A stretch of 64,000 nt of DNA from Candidatus Babeliales bacterium (GCA_035944115.1 DASZBJ010000058.1:1-64000); one strand, 5' to 3'; positions 8,260 to 18,000 are shown, numbered from the stretch's first letter. The notes: generated by a model from the sequence alone, not told the origin. Numbers and translations: made by a program.

Positions 8260-8781
8260 ATGGTATTTTTTATGATACTAGCTTTTGCAATACAGATGGT
8301 TGGTGAATTAGGTGGTCTTAGCAGCACCATACGAGTAGAAGATCCGGAGCGTGTTGCTGATGAGAGAGTAACTTCTTTTATAGACGCATGCATGAAGGGG
8401 CAGTTGTATGCAGATGAGCGCTTTTTGAAGTATATGGGAGGAAAGAGACAGCATGGTATACGAGTCGATGAAATAAAACATGTACTGCGAGATTATGAAG
8501 CTAAATATGCTGCCGGAGAGCTATCAGAAGGGCGACTCAAAAAGGCTATATACAAATGGAAGATCTTTAAAAATTGTGATGATCTGCGTGGAAAGATCGA
8601 TAAAGATTCAGAAAAAGTGATAAACAATCGTCAAAACCTTTTGGATGCAATTAATAGTGCAAAAAACTTTTTTGAGGCAATTGACGGTCAGCACGATGCA
8701 ATCAAAGTCGAGCAGGCATCAAAGAAGAAACTATTTTTAAGATATCCGCTCATTGTGAGATGGAAGAGATTTGTTCAATAA
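8260..8781 (+). CDS. Secreted protein, ACM(K/N)GKL family
   Basis: A 173-residue protein. ATG 8260 is chosen because GAGAGG at 8246-8251 precedes it and because the same leader-to-ATG distance occurs at 7061; a longer frame from 8227 has no ribosome-binding site. A hydrophobic leader (MVFFMILAFAIQMVGELGG) is followed by FIDACMKGQLYADERFLKYM, then INNRQNLLDAINSAKNFFEA and the terminal QASKKKLFLRYPLIVRWKRF. The last two blocks are family signatures. Function is unknown. Confidence 0.72.
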   Translation: MVFFMILAFAIQMVGELGGLSSTIRVEDPERVADERVTSFIDACMKGQLYADERFLKYMGGKRQHGIRVDEIKHVLRDYEAKYAAGELSEGRLKKAIYKWKIFKNCDDLRGKIDKDSEKVINNRQNLLDAINSAKNFFEAIDGQHDAIKVEQASKKKLFLRYPLIVRWKRFVQ

Positions 8782-8799
8782 AAGTAAAAGGATGCTTCT

Positions 8800-9387
8800 A
8801 TGAAAATAGTAAATGGTTTGTATCTGTTGGGATTGATTGTAACTTCTGCAGCGGTGCATGCAGAGTCGATGTCCAATGCGCAAAAGATAGCATTGATCAA
8901 TGCGTGTATGAAGGGGAAGTTGGAGGTTGTACCAGATGGTAGTGGTGCTTTGATGTATTCTCATGCAACACATAATGAGGTTAAAACGGTATATTCCAGT
9001 AAACCAACAGAGATACGTGATGTGTTACAGCGGTGTGATAGTTTCTTTGAAAGGCAGATTGATGATAAAGGAATGTTTATTGATAAAGGTCCTTTTATAG
9101 AGGACGGGCCAGATAGACTTGCATTGGGACAGGCAATAGGTACATGGTTTAATTTTAGAACAAATTTAGACATTGCTGTTCCATTAGTTTCGAGTAACAG
9201 GTTAATAAAAGATCCTGCAAAAAAAATTGCAGAAAATCGGTCTAATTTTTTTACAGCGATTTATAATGCACAAGATACGCATGCAATTGTGGATTTATCA
9301 AAACGAGCATTCTATTTTAAAAATCCCGCATTGCATAGGTTGCAGAGATTGCCTATTAATGTGCGTAATTGGTTGAAAAAAAAGTAG
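8800..9387 (+). CDS. Secreted protein, ACM(K/N)GKL family
   Basis: A 195-residue protein. The signal peptide MKIVNGLYLLGLIVTSAAVHA ends at a good cleavage site, and LINACMKGKLEVV follows directly. IAENRSNFFTAIYNAQDTHAIVDLSKRAF and a basic leucine-rich tail (LHRLQRLPINVRNWL) match the paralogues. It is 18 bases after the 8260 gene, so the two are probably cotranscribed. Function is unknown. Confidence 0.74.
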   Translation: MKIVNGLYLLGLIVTSAAVHAESMSNAQKIALINACMKGKLEVVPDGSGALMYSHATHNEVKTVYSSKPTEIRDVLQRCDSFFERQIDDKGMFIDKGPFIEDGPDRLALGQAIGTWFNFRTNLDIAVPLVSSNRLIKDPAKKIAENRSNFFTAIYNAQDTHAIVDLSKRAFYFKNPALHRLQRLPINVRNWLKKK

Positions 9388-9428
9388 TCGTACATCGTTA
9401 ATAAAAAATAATTTCGATATCTATAATT

Positions 9429-9463
9429 AGGTTGCGCCCAGATTAAGCGCAACCTTTTATTCT
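9429..9463 (+). terminator. Terminator between convergent genes
   Basis: A 9-bp stem AGGTTGCGC / GCGCAACCT with a 9-base loop, followed by TTTATTCTT. It serves the 8800 transcript and may also act on the minus-strand barrel gene ending at 9478. Confidence 0.7.
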
Positions 9464-9477
9464 TCAGGGCGACATCG

Positions 9478-11118
9478 TCAATGCCAGCCAAATCCACCTT
9501 TTAACCAGAGACCCCATTGCGCCATCGCATTTTTGTATGGTTGCATTTCTTTTGGTCGATCTCCTTCAAATTCTACAAATGCACCGAAACCCAGATATGG
9601 TTCCACGCGACTGCATGCATTATGGCACCAGGTGTGTCCGGCATACCAGAATATTTTATGCGTCAGGACCATATCAGATGCTGCTGATTCTACATCGATA
9701 TCAGATTCTTGGAGCAAGATGGGAGAGTTTCTGTCTACGAGCGCTGCCTGTTTTTCTGCAAATGTGGCATCGATTGGCAGTCGTGCGATTTGGTCCACGT
9801 TACCATCAATGGTGGCATTACTTTGTGTGGTATTCAGAGGAACGGGTGGTGTATACAGATTTTGAATTCCTTTAAATCCATAACCGTTGGAAGGGAATTG
9901 GCCCTCATGGAGGGAGATGAGTTCTCTGCTGCGTATAAATGCGTTGTAACCGATGTCAAAATTAAAGCTATTATATTGATAGGCAAACATTAATGCGATA
10001 TCAAATTGTATTGCCATGGATACATCGCAGTTGAGTGTGCTGATATTAATTGCAGGAATAGTTGTACCCATATATTCTTTATTTTCATCAAATTCTTTTA
10101 CCAAAATATAACGACTGCCAAAACCGCTTTCATTACAGGGGTTTTCTGAAGAAAGTTGACTATCTAATCTGTCGGTATTAAAGAAATCAAATGATCGGCG
10201 TTGGCGTGATTTAAAGAGATGAGTGACATTAAAATTAAAGAAAACGTCTGCACGTTGGATTCCCTCTTTTTCCCAGATGAGGCCGCGTGACGCAAATCCG
10301 ATACCGAGTTCTCCATGATGTCCGTTGCCTACTATTGGTTCAAAAATAATCTCACTTTTTGATCTGCTGCCTGTTGGTATTACTCCGCGTAGATTAAAAC
10401 CGGCATAACCACAATCATTGTTTACCAGATCATATCCAACGACGAGTGAAATATCGGCTAATTTTGTTTGAGAGGCCCCATCGCAAATAATTTTTCCAAA
10501 TTCTAGTGGTTGCACATCTCCATAAATAGTATCACCAGCGATTGCTGCTCTAAAACTGCCATATACGGGAGTGATTGCATTTTTCCCCATATATCCAGCA
10601 GGGAATGGATCAGTAAGCCCATCATTGGTAATTATTTCATTCATGAGGACTTTTGCGTGAGTCCAAACGAGTGGGGCATGCATAATGAAATACCAGTTTT
10701 TATATCCTGCAAAAAAACTAAAATCAAAAAGTACGTGGGACATAACAGGGTCTAAATGAACAACGCTTGAAAATGTTTGTGATAATCCAAAATAATCAGC
10801 AAGCAGATTGTTTTCTGATCGCCCTATTACATTACTACCGGTTATATGTAAGAAGTTGGTACCAAAAAAATGTTCTGCAAGTCGCCGTGGTTTATATGAT
10901 CTGGCGTATTCAGCAGTTATTGAACCAGTTGTGTACAAGCAAGAGTGATCGTAATGTTCAAAACGATGTTCACCAATTAAATCACGTGCGGCATCGGCAA
11001 TATGCGCGCGGGGGCTAAAAAACGAGATACCAGAAAGCGATGTTGCGGTAATTGTTTGCGATATAACGCATGCAAGTAGTGCGGTGATAATTCTTAGTAT
11101 GGCGGATTTGATCTTCAT
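9478..11118 (-). CDS. Predicted outer-membrane beta-barrel protein, tandem family member 4
   Basis: A 546-residue protein with signal peptide (KIKSAILRIITALLACVIS, cleavage near TATS). The mature part has the barrel-like alternation of the family: an N-terminal FFSPRAHIADAARDLIGEH, then LLADYFGL, VVHLDPVMSHVLFDFSFFAGY, FEPIVGNGHHGELGIGFASR and a C-terminal QWGLWLKGGFGWH. The aromatic C-terminus suits BAM-dependent barrel insertion. It is the most divergent of the minus-strand set and lacks the Cys-rich loop insertions. No known porin family is recognised by eye. It is likely transcribed on its own, since a terminator precedes it at 11232-11268. Confidence 0.72.
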   Translation of the reverse strand: MKIKSAILRIITALLACVISQTITATSLSGISFFSPRAHIADAARDLIGEHRFEHYDHSCLYTTGSITAEYARSYKPRRLAEHFFGTNFLHITGSNVIGRSENNLLADYFGLSQTFSSVVHLDPVMSHVLFDFSFFAGYKNWYFIMHAPLVWTHAKVLMNEIITNDGLTDPFPAGYMGKNAITPVYGSFRAAIAGDTIYGDVQPLEFGKIICDGASQTKLADISLVVGYDLVNNDCGYAGFNLRGVIPTGSRSKSEIIFEPIVGNGHHGELGIGFASRGLIWEKEGIQRADVFFNFNVTHLFKSRQRRSFDFFNTDRLDSQLSSENPCNESGFGSRYILVKEFDENKEYMGTTIPAINISTLNCDVSMAIQFDIALMFAYQYNSFNFDIGYNAFIRSRELISLHEGQFPSNGYGFKGIQNLYTPPVPLNTTQSNATIDGNVDQIARLPIDATFAEKQAALVDRNSPILLQESDIDVESAASDMVLTHKIFWYAGHTWCHNACSRVEPYLGFGAFVEFEGDRPKEMQPYKNAMAQWGLWLKGGFGWH

Positions 11119-11231
11119 TTAAATAACTCCTGTTTTTATTCCATTTTCACCACTCTACTATGAGTACATTCTGTTGCTCAACAGTTTATAAAAAATGAGA
11201 CCCGAGAGTGCTCTCGAGCCTGTTTAGCTTA

Positions 11232-11268
11232 TAAAAAAGATCAGGCTCGGAAAAATTCCGAGCCTGAT
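11232..11268 (-). terminator. Rho-independent terminator of the 11294 barrel gene
   Basis: An 11-bp stem ATCAGGCTCGG / CCGAGCCTGAT with a short A/T loop. On the minus strand it is followed by a CTTTTTTA tail. An adjacent imperfect GAG-rich hairpin (11200-11222) may add to it. Confidence 0.85.
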
Positions 11269-11293
11269 AGAAAAGCTAATATACTCTACTAAA

Positions 11294-13300
11294 TTAGTAT
11301 GCGATACCGCCTTTAACCCATACAGCCCACTGATTTAAGTTGCTGCAACGAACACAGTTGCCTTTTGTTTTTTCGCATGATGTGTCGCATGAATTACAAT
11401 CTGTTGTCGATGTAGTTGGTGTTGTTGTTGGACAAACGGTGTTGCAGATATCATCACAATCGCTGCCACAAGATCCTCTTTGTGCAAATTCAGCTGATGC
11501 ACCTACGCCAATGAATGGTCTCCATGAGCGACATTCATTAGTTTCCCAAGTATAACTAAAATGAGTAAATACTTTATGGCTGATACCGCTGCTTGTTACG
11601 ATGCTGACATCAGATTCTTGGAGTACAATTGGCTGAATTGATGTGTTTGTTTGTGGTGCAGTCAAAGCTGGAGTTGTGAATAGGGGGTTGCCAAAGCCAA
11701 CAAAAGCTGGTTGCACGTTGTCAATACGTGGATTGGCAGTTGCTGCTAAGAGTGCGCCAGTTGCAATAGTATTTGCAGGAGCATCAGCGAACGTGCAGTC
11801 AACGCCAGGGAAGTTTGTGCCTTGATGGATTGTTGCAGTGCTTTGTGTTGCAGCAAGAGCTACAGGTACAGAAGGGCCTTCAGCGGCAGCAAATCCGTAT
11901 ACATGTGCATCACCTTTGAGTGCCCATTCAGACAATACTGGTGCGTTGCAACCTTTTTGTCGGCATAGTTTTTCACATGCTTTACCCCACAATTCATAAC
12001 CAACACTCCAATTGAATCCGCATTCAGTTGCGAATGTAAATTGTAGTGCCAAATCACCTTGTACTGAAACGCTTACATCAACAGGAGATGCGGTAAGGTT
12101 TGCAACAGGAGCGAAGTGATTAACGAATTGGAAATCAGATAATAATCCAGTTACTCTATCTGTTGATAAGTCGTCTACGTTAGCGCCCAGTTTTTGTGCA
12201 AGCATATATCTGCTGTTATTACCTGCTGAACACAGATCAAATACGCGTGTTTGGCGCGTTGAGAATAGGTGCGTAACATTTGCATCTAAATAGAAGCTAA
12301 ATCTGCTCTTATCTTCGCATGATCTCCAAAGAACTATTCCGGTGTTAATTCCACCACCAAGTTCCCAGAAATGTCCGCTACCAACCATAGGCTCAAATAA
12401 AAATTCCGCTTCAGGACGGTTACCAGCTGGCGCTGTTGCGCGAGCGTTAAGTCCAAAAACGTAATCTTCGTTGCATACAAAGTTGTATCCAAGTGCTGCT
12501 TCAACGTCAGCTAAACGAGTTTTTGATTTAGATTTAGATTCGCATCCATCAACAGACCATTTACTGAATTGTAATGCGTCAAAAGTTACTGCGCCTAAAT
12601 CAGGTGTTTTACCAGCAAAGAAATCGAGTGCGCTATGGAGTAAGTCATCTGTTGGTATACCGGTAGGACCGAAGTATCCGATAAGATATGGGTTTGTTCC
12701 TTTGTTGATTATTTCTTCGCGAGCATGCAAGTCCCAACGAGTATGGGTTAGTGGCATGTTAACGCGGAAGTATAAACCTTCTGCAAATGAATCAAGTCCG
12801 AAATAGAATTGAAAATCAGCAACAAAGTTTTTTATTTTTGGTGAAAAACTTACGGTGCTTTGGAAATCTGTTGGTAATCCAAAATAATCAGCTAAGAAAT
12901 CTTTTGTTCCGTCTCTATCATCTACGCAGCTACCAGATATGCTGATGCTGCAGGTATCGCACTCTGTTTTGCAATCTGAATCGGTATCACATGCTGTAGT
13001 AGGTGTAGCATCAGTAGCTACTGGAGAAGAAGTGATTAATGCATCACCAAAGAGGCATTCGCACATTCTGTTTGATCTAAATGATTGAGAATATTCAAGT
13101 GCAACAGCGCCAGCGCCATACCAATCATCTTGACAGCAAAGATTAATTAATTGTTGCCATCCTACCATTTCTCGGGCGGCGTTAGTACCTTGTGAACGTA
13201 TTTGATAGTAGGGGGTTACCGTTGCAGCTTGTGCGCCACTTCCCGCTAAACCGCATAATACCAATACGGTGAGAAAAAACCTTTCTCTGTAGTTCTTCAT
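11294..13300 (-). CDS. Predicted outer-membrane beta-barrel protein, tandem family member 3
   Basis: A 668-residue protein. ATG 13300 has AAAGGAG upstream; the frame from 13327 is an over-extension. Signal peptide MKNYRERFFLTVLVLCGLAG is cleaved near AQAA. Shared blocks are SQGTNAAREMVGWQQLI, FLADYFGLPTDFQSTVSF, KIKNFVADFQFYFGL, FEPMVGSGHFWELGGG, TRVFDLCSAGNNSRYMLAQ and the C-terminal NQWAVWVKGGIAY. Cys-rich insertions near residues 95-120 and 625-655 probably form disulphide-rich surface loops. The terminal aromatic residue and strand periodicity suggest a BAM-assembled barrel. Its closest relative is the next gene at 13462. Confidence 0.78.
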   Translation of the reverse strand: MKNYRERFFLTVLVLCGLAGSGAQAATVTPYYQIRSQGTNAAREMVGWQQLINLCCQDDWYGAGAVALEYSQSFRSNRMCECLFGDALITSSPVATDATPTTACDTDSDCKTECDTCSISISGSCVDDRDGTKDFLADYFGLPTDFQSTVSFSPKIKNFVADFQFYFGLDSFAEGLYFRVNMPLTHTRWDLHAREEIINKGTNPYLIGYFGPTGIPTDDLLHSALDFFAGKTPDLGAVTFDALQFSKWSVDGCESKSKSKTRLADVEAALGYNFVCNEDYVFGLNARATAPAGNRPEAEFLFEPMVGSGHFWELGGGINTGIVLWRSCEDKSRFSFYLDANVTHLFSTRQTRVFDLCSAGNNSRYMLAQKLGANVDDLSTDRVTGLLSDFQFVNHFAPVANLTASPVDVSVSVQGDLALQFTFATECGFNWSVGYELWGKACEKLCRQKGCNAPVLSEWALKGDAHVYGFAAAEGPSVPVALAATQSTATIHQGTNFPGVDCTFADAPANTIATGALLAATANPRIDNVQPAFVGFGNPLFTTPALTAPQTNTSIQPIVLQESDVSIVTSSGISHKVFTHFSYTWETNECRSWRPFIGVGASAEFAQRGSCGSDCDDICNTVCPTTTPTTSTTDCNSCDTSCEKTKGNCVRCSNLNQWAVWVKGGIAY

Positions 13301-13395
13301 ACATACTCCTTTTATAAGATTGTACATTCCTTACTTACTTCTGTTTAAGAAGCTAACAATATTTTTTTCACTAATCAAATTTTAATTGCATGCTC

Positions 13396-13433
13396 ATAAA
13401 AAAAGAGGTCCGTGGAAAGTTCCACGGACCTCT
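13396..13433 (-). terminator. Rho-independent terminator of the 13462 barrel gene
   Basis: A perfect 13-bp stem AGAGGTCCGTGGA / TCCACGGACCTCT with a 4-base loop and a T7 tail on the minus strand. Confidence 0.9.
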
Positions 13434-13461
13434 GTAAACCTTGTATGGCTACTAGATTTGC

Positions 13462-15420
13462 TTAGTAAGCGAATCCGCCTTTAATCCATACTGACCACTG
13501 GTTCAAGCTGCTGCAGCTTGTGCAGTTGCTTCTGTCATCTGAATCACAGGTGTTTTCTGTTCCACAGATTGTTGCAACGTCACATGCAGTAGTGTCACAG
13601 TTGCCGCCTCGAGATGCGAATTCAGCTGAAGCACCCACACCTACGAATGGAATCCACTGACATTCTTCACGATCTTGCCATGTGTAGTTAAAGTGAGCGA
13701 ACACTTTATGAGTGATGTTACGGTTTGTTACTACGTTGATGTCATCTTCTGTAAGTGTAATTGGCTGGATTGAAGTGTTAGTTTGTGGACCAAAATCAGG
13801 GAACGGTTGTGCAAATAATGGATCCCCATCAGAGAATGCTGGTTGTACATTATCAATTCTAGGGTTTGCTGTTGCTGCTAAAAGTGCACCAGTTGCAACT
13901 GAGTTAGAAGAATCAACAAAGGTACAGTCAACGCCTGGGAAGTTTGTACCATGAGAAATTGTTGCAGTGCTTTGTGTTGCTGCAAGATTTATCGGAGCAG
14001 AGCCGCCATCAACAGGTAAGAATCCGACTACATGCGCATCACCTTTTAATGCCCAATCAGTTAGAGTAACATCGTTGTTGTTGCAACTATTTTTGCGGCA
14101 AACTTTTTCGCAAGCGCTTCCGAAGAATTCATAACCAACATCAAAACCAAATCCACAGTCTGTGTCGAATGCGAATTTGATAGCAACGTTTCCTACTACC
14201 GGTACGCTTACATCAACGCGAGACGCAGTTAAGTTAGCAACTGGAGCGAATTCGTTTGCAAATTGAGAGTCAGATAATACTAAAGGTGTACCACCTTGTA
14301 ATGTGTTATTGTTTGTACCAAGTCTTTGTGCAAGCATGTATCTGCTGTTATCGCCTGCTGAGCAAAGATCGAATACACGAGTTTGGCATGCATCGAATAA
14401 GTGCATTACGTTTGCATCAAGATATACGCTGAATGTTGTGTCTGAATCACAAGCTCTCCAAAGAACCGCAGATGTATTGATTCCTGCGCCAAGTTCCCAA
14501 TGTTTTCCGTTACCAGACATTGGTTCAAATAAGAACTCGCCTTCAGGACGGTTACCAGCTGGAGCAGCTGTGCGGATGTTAATACCGAAGTTATAATCTT
14601 CGCTGCATGCAAAGTTATATCCAAGTACCGCTTCAACGTCAGCTAAACGAGTTTTTGTTTTAGATTTACAGTCGCCAGCCCATTTGCTGTACTTTAATCC
14701 TTGGAATGTTATTCCGTCGCTTAAAGTTGGAGTTCTACCAGCAAAGAAATCTTCTGCTGAGTGTAAAAGATCAGATGTTGGAACAAGTGTTGGTCCGAAG
14801 TACCCAGGAAGGTACGGGTTTGTACCAGCATTAGTTATTGATTCACAGAAGTTTAGATCCCAACGAGTGTAGTTAAGCGGAAGGTTTAATCTGAAGTATA
14901 AACCACATGCCCACTCACTAAGTCCCATGTAGAACTCGAAATCAGCAACAAAGTTTCTGATTTTTGGTGAAAAACTTACCGTGCTTTGGAAATCAGTAGG
15001 TAGTCCAAAGTAATCAGCCAAGAAATCTGTGTCGTTATTGCGATCATCAACACAGCTACCAGATATAACAATAGAACGAGAATTGCAACCGTTGTTGCTA
15101 TCACAACCAGTATCGCAGCCAGTAGTAGGTGTTGTAGGAGTTGTTGCAGCAGGGATTGTAACTAGGGCGTCACCAAAGAGACATTCAGCGATTCGATTTG
15201 ATCTGAAAGATTGAGAATATTCAAGGGCAAGAGATCCTGCTCCATAAAAATCTTCTTCATCACAACGATTAATTAGTTTTTGCCAGCCGAGCATCTCACG
15301 TACAGCAGATGTTCCTTGCGAACGAATGCCGAAATATGGAGTTACAGCTTGCACTTGAGTACTAGCTACGCCGCATAGTACCAAAGCGCTGAGGAAAAAT
15401 TTTTCTCTACACTTCATCAT
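13462..15420 (-). CDS. Predicted outer-membrane beta-barrel protein, tandem family member 2
   Basis: A 652-residue protein starting MMKCREKFFLSALVLCGVAS with cleavage near QVQA; AAAAAGGAG stands before the double ATG. It closely follows its neighbour at 11294: TRWDLNFCESITNAGTNPYL, FLADYFGLPTDFQSTVSF, FEPMSGNGKHWELGAG, TRVFDLCSAGDNSRYMLAQ, GTNFPGVDCTFVD and a C-terminal NQWSVWIKGGFAY. Cys-rich loop insertions occur near residue 100 and near the C-terminus, differing in sequence from those of its neighbour. The pattern of conserved strands and variable Cys-rich loops suggests surface variation. Confidence 0.78.
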   Translation of the reverse strand: MMKCREKFFLSALVLCGVASTQVQAVTPYFGIRSQGTSAVREMLGWQKLINRCDEEDFYGAGSLALEYSQSFRSNRIAECLFGDALVTIPAATTPTTPTTGCDTGCDSNNGCNSRSIVISGSCVDDRNNDTDFLADYFGLPTDFQSTVSFSPKIRNFVADFEFYMGLSEWACGLYFRLNLPLNYTRWDLNFCESITNAGTNPYLPGYFGPTLVPTSDLLHSAEDFFAGRTPTLSDGITFQGLKYSKWAGDCKSKTKTRLADVEAVLGYNFACSEDYNFGINIRTAAPAGNRPEGEFLFEPMSGNGKHWELGAGINTSAVLWRACDSDTTFSVYLDANVMHLFDACQTRVFDLCSAGDNSRYMLAQRLGTNNNTLQGGTPLVLSDSQFANEFAPVANLTASRVDVSVPVVGNVAIKFAFDTDCGFGFDVGYEFFGSACEKVCRKNSCNNNDVTLTDWALKGDAHVVGFLPVDGGSAPINLAATQSTATISHGTNFPGVDCTFVDSSNSVATGALLAATANPRIDNVQPAFSDGDPLFAQPFPDFGPQTNTSIQPITLTEDDINVVTNRNITHKVFAHFNYTWQDREECQWIPFVGVGASAEFASRGGNCDTTACDVATICGTENTCDSDDRSNCTSCSSLNQWSVWIKGGFAY

Positions 15421-15552
15421 AAATACTCCTTTTTGTGTAAGAGATTTTGAACGAGGATTTCACTACATCGACAAGACACTATCAGATAATTTTTTTTGAT
15501 GCAATAGTTTAAAAAATAATTTTTATTCATGCCGAATAAAAATTGTTTTACG

Positions 15553-15603
15553 TACTGATACTGAAAAGGATTCTTCTTTAAAATCAACATTTCAGTATCA
15601 GTA
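15553..15603 (-). terminator. Hairpin after the 15616 barrel gene
   Basis: A perfect 14-bp stem TACTGATACTGAAA / TTTCAGTATCAGTA with a 23-base loop. The minus-strand tail (CGTAAAACAATTTTTATTC) is moderately T-rich. Confidence 0.65.
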
Positions 15604-15615
15604 TTTTATGCATTA

Positions 15616-17535
15616 TTAATTAAAGGCGATACCACCTTTGACCCAAACTGACCATTGATTTAAAGCACATGATGCACAGTCAGATTTTGGTTTTGTATTT
15701 TTTGGCGGGCAATCTTTTTTAGCAGGGGTTGCTGGACATGAAGATTCATGATTTAGTTCTACTGATGCACCAACTCCTACAAATGGTTCCCAATCTTCAT
15801 TGTCTTTCCAGGTGTAGTTAATATGGGTAAACACTTTGTGGGTGATTGCCTTGCTTCCAATAAGTTTCTTATCATCGTCTGATAAGATGATTGGTTGGAT
15901 TGAAGTATGGGTGAAAGTAGAATTATCACCACTAGCTACGGTTAATAGATCGGCCGAATTTGAAGCAAATTCTGGATTATCAATGTTTGGATTTGATAGT
16001 GCTATCACTTGTGCTGGTGTTAAATTATTTACGGTATTAGTTGTAAAATCAAATCCAAGGCACACTTTGTTACTGTTGGTAAAGTTAGTTCCCGAGTGAA
16101 TCGTTGCCTGGCTTTCAGTAGCAGCAAGGGCTACCGGTACCGGGGTGGCTTCATTAGTAAATCCAAAAATAGACGCATCACCTTTGAGTGCCCAATCAGA
16201 AATAGAGTTGTTCGTTAGACAACCAGACTTCAGACTGATTTTTTCGCAAGATCTGCCATAAAATTCATAACCAAGGTCCCAGGTAAATCCACTGTCAGTT
16301 GCATATGAAAATTTCAGGGCGATGTCAGCTTCTACTGCCACACTTACATCAACTTTCGATACCGTAAGGTTTGCTACTGGTGCAAATTCATTAGCGAATT
16401 GAAAATCAGATTGTGTACCAGTTCCGGGTATTGATACAGTAGTTGGCAGGCCTTCGAGTGAATCGTTATTACTGCCTAGTCTTTGTGCAAGCATGTATCT
16501 GCTGTTTTCGCCTGCAGAGCACAGATCAAATACGCGCGTTTGGCAGGCTTTAAAGAGGTGCCCAATGTTTGCATCGATATAGAAACTTACTGTTGTATCA
16601 TCGCAGTCGCTTTCCCATAATAGTTTCTTACCATGGATGCCGGCGCCTAAGTACCACTGATGGCCAGTACCGATGACCGGTTCAAACAAGAACTCACCTT
16701 TTGGATGAGTACCGGTTGGCGCATCGATGCGTAGGCTGAGTCCAAAATAATCATCTTCGTTACATATAAAATTGTAACCAAAAATCATAGCAACATCAGC
16801 AAGTGCTGTTTTTGAAAGTCCATTGCAGTTGCAGTCAGAAACGGCCCATTTGCTGTAAGCGAGTTTCTGAAAGATAATTTCACCGCCCGTTGATAGTGCT
16901 AATGTAGGAGCGAAATCACCACTGAAAAATTCAGTTGCTTTGGTGAGTAAGTTATCATTAGTAATTACTTGGTCACTGAAATATCCAGCTGGCTGACTGT
17001 TTGATCCTGCTTTAGCATCTTCACACACATTCAAGCTCCAACGGGTGTGTACTATGGGAAGATTCAATCTAAAATAAAAATTATCTGCCCATTCGGATAG
17101 CCCTACATAAAATTGTACATCAGCTACAAAGTTCTTAATGCGTGGAGAAAAACTGACGCTTCCTTGATAATCACTAGGGAGTCCGAAATAATCGGCAAGC
17201 CAATCTTTTTTGTCACGATTTGATACGCAGCTACCAGTTATATTTATTTGTGAAGCACATTCATTATCATGTATTAGATCATCGCCAAAAATACAGTCAG
17301 CAATGCGCTCTGGTCTGAATGATTGGCTATATTGTCCTGCAACGGCGAATGCGCCATAAAATTTATCTTCATCACATCGATTGATAAGTTCTTGCCAGCC
17401 TACCATTTCACGTACAAGGTCCGTTCCTTGTGATCGTATGTTGTAATAAGGCATAGCGACGACATCAGCCGCTAGTTCTCTTGCACATGCAAGAATAAAA
17501 AGGGCAAAAAATTTTTTTGATAAAATACGGTTCAT
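15616..17535 (-). CDS. Predicted outer-membrane beta-barrel protein, tandem family member 1
   Basis: A 639-residue protein. ATG 17535 is set by AAGGAG nine bases upstream; the frame from 17643 adds 36 residues with no export logic. Signal peptide MNRILSKKFFALFILACARE with cleavage near LAADV. It carries the family blocks: SQGTDLVREMVGWQELINR, WLADYFGLPSDYQGSVSF, KNFVADVQFYVGL, FEPVIGTGHQWYLGAG, TRVFDLCSAGENSRYMLAQ and C-terminal NQWSVWVKGGIAFN. The terminal Asn after the aromatic Phe is unusual for the family. It is the promoter-proximal copy, divergent from the toxin gene at 18001. Confidence 0.77.
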   Translation of the reverse strand: MNRILSKKFFALFILACARELAADVVAMPYYNIRSQGTDLVREMVGWQELINRCDEDKFYGAFAVAGQYSQSFRPERIADCIFGDDLIHDNECASQINITGSCVSNRDKKDWLADYFGLPSDYQGSVSFSPRIKNFVADVQFYVGLSEWADNFYFRLNLPIVHTRWSLNVCEDAKAGSNSQPAGYFSDQVITNDNLLTKATEFFSGDFAPTLALSTGGEIIFQKLAYSKWAVSDCNCNGLSKTALADVAMIFGYNFICNEDDYFGLSLRIDAPTGTHPKGEFLFEPVIGTGHQWYLGAGIHGKKLLWESDCDDTTVSFYIDANIGHLFKACQTRVFDLCSAGENSRYMLAQRLGSNNDSLEGLPTTVSIPGTGTQSDFQFANEFAPVANLTVSKVDVSVAVEADIALKFSYATDSGFTWDLGYEFYGRSCEKISLKSGCLTNNSISDWALKGDASIFGFTNEATPVPVALAATESQATIHSGTNFTNSNKVCLGFDFTTNTVNNLTPAQVIALSNPNIDNPEFASNSADLLTVASGDNSTFTHTSIQPIILSDDDKKLIGSKAITHKVFTHINYTWKDNEDWEPFVGVGASVELNHESSCPATPAKKDCPPKNTKPKSDCASCALNQWSVWVKGGIAFN

Positions 17536-17891
17536 CTCAACTCCTTGTATGACCTGAAATAGAGCTCTTTCGAAACCACCATTTTGATAATTGCATGCTG
17601 CATATTTTGCAAAAAAATTAACAACATTCAGAAAGAGATCCAATGTATATATTGTTATAATTCACTGCTTTTGTGCATTTTATGAACAAACAAAAATGCA
17701 TATACTATCGATCTTGTACGGTGTCAATGCCTCCTTATTGTAGATGATTCATTAACTCTTTTTTATGGGTAGCCATATTTCGTGACTGAAATCAATGGCC
17801 TTCATAGTCATCTATTTTCTGATAGACGTCAAGGGATGTGAAAATGATACGTTTTATTCCTTCTTTGTGGGTTGTTATATTTTTGTAATTG

Positions 17892-17921
17892 TTGTGTTAT
17901 ACAGAATTTGCAAAATATAAA
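17892..17921 (+). promoter_or_regulatory. Possible promoter of the toxin-like gene
   Basis: TTGTGT, an 18-base spacer and TATAAA lie about 80 bases before ATG 18001. The rest of the 465-base divergent region (17536-18000) must hold the promoter of the barrel gene on the other strand. I see no clear operator or gene there. Confidence 0.35.
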
Positions 17922-18000
17922 AAATCTCGTTATGAATTTTCAAAACTACTGTTAAAAAAAGTAGGGCGTATTGTGGTATTATTGATTGTTGGAGAGTGTC

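Noticed and set aside
11340-15214. Several plus-strand open frames of 60-111 codons across the barrel genes
   Set aside because: They are antisense shadows of the conserved barrel genes, with no ribosome-binding sites and no independent conservation.
17536-18000. A non-coding RNA or riboswitch in the long divergent region before the toxin-like gene
   Set aside because: No conserved stem set or T-tailed hairpin was found; only promoter-like boxes.
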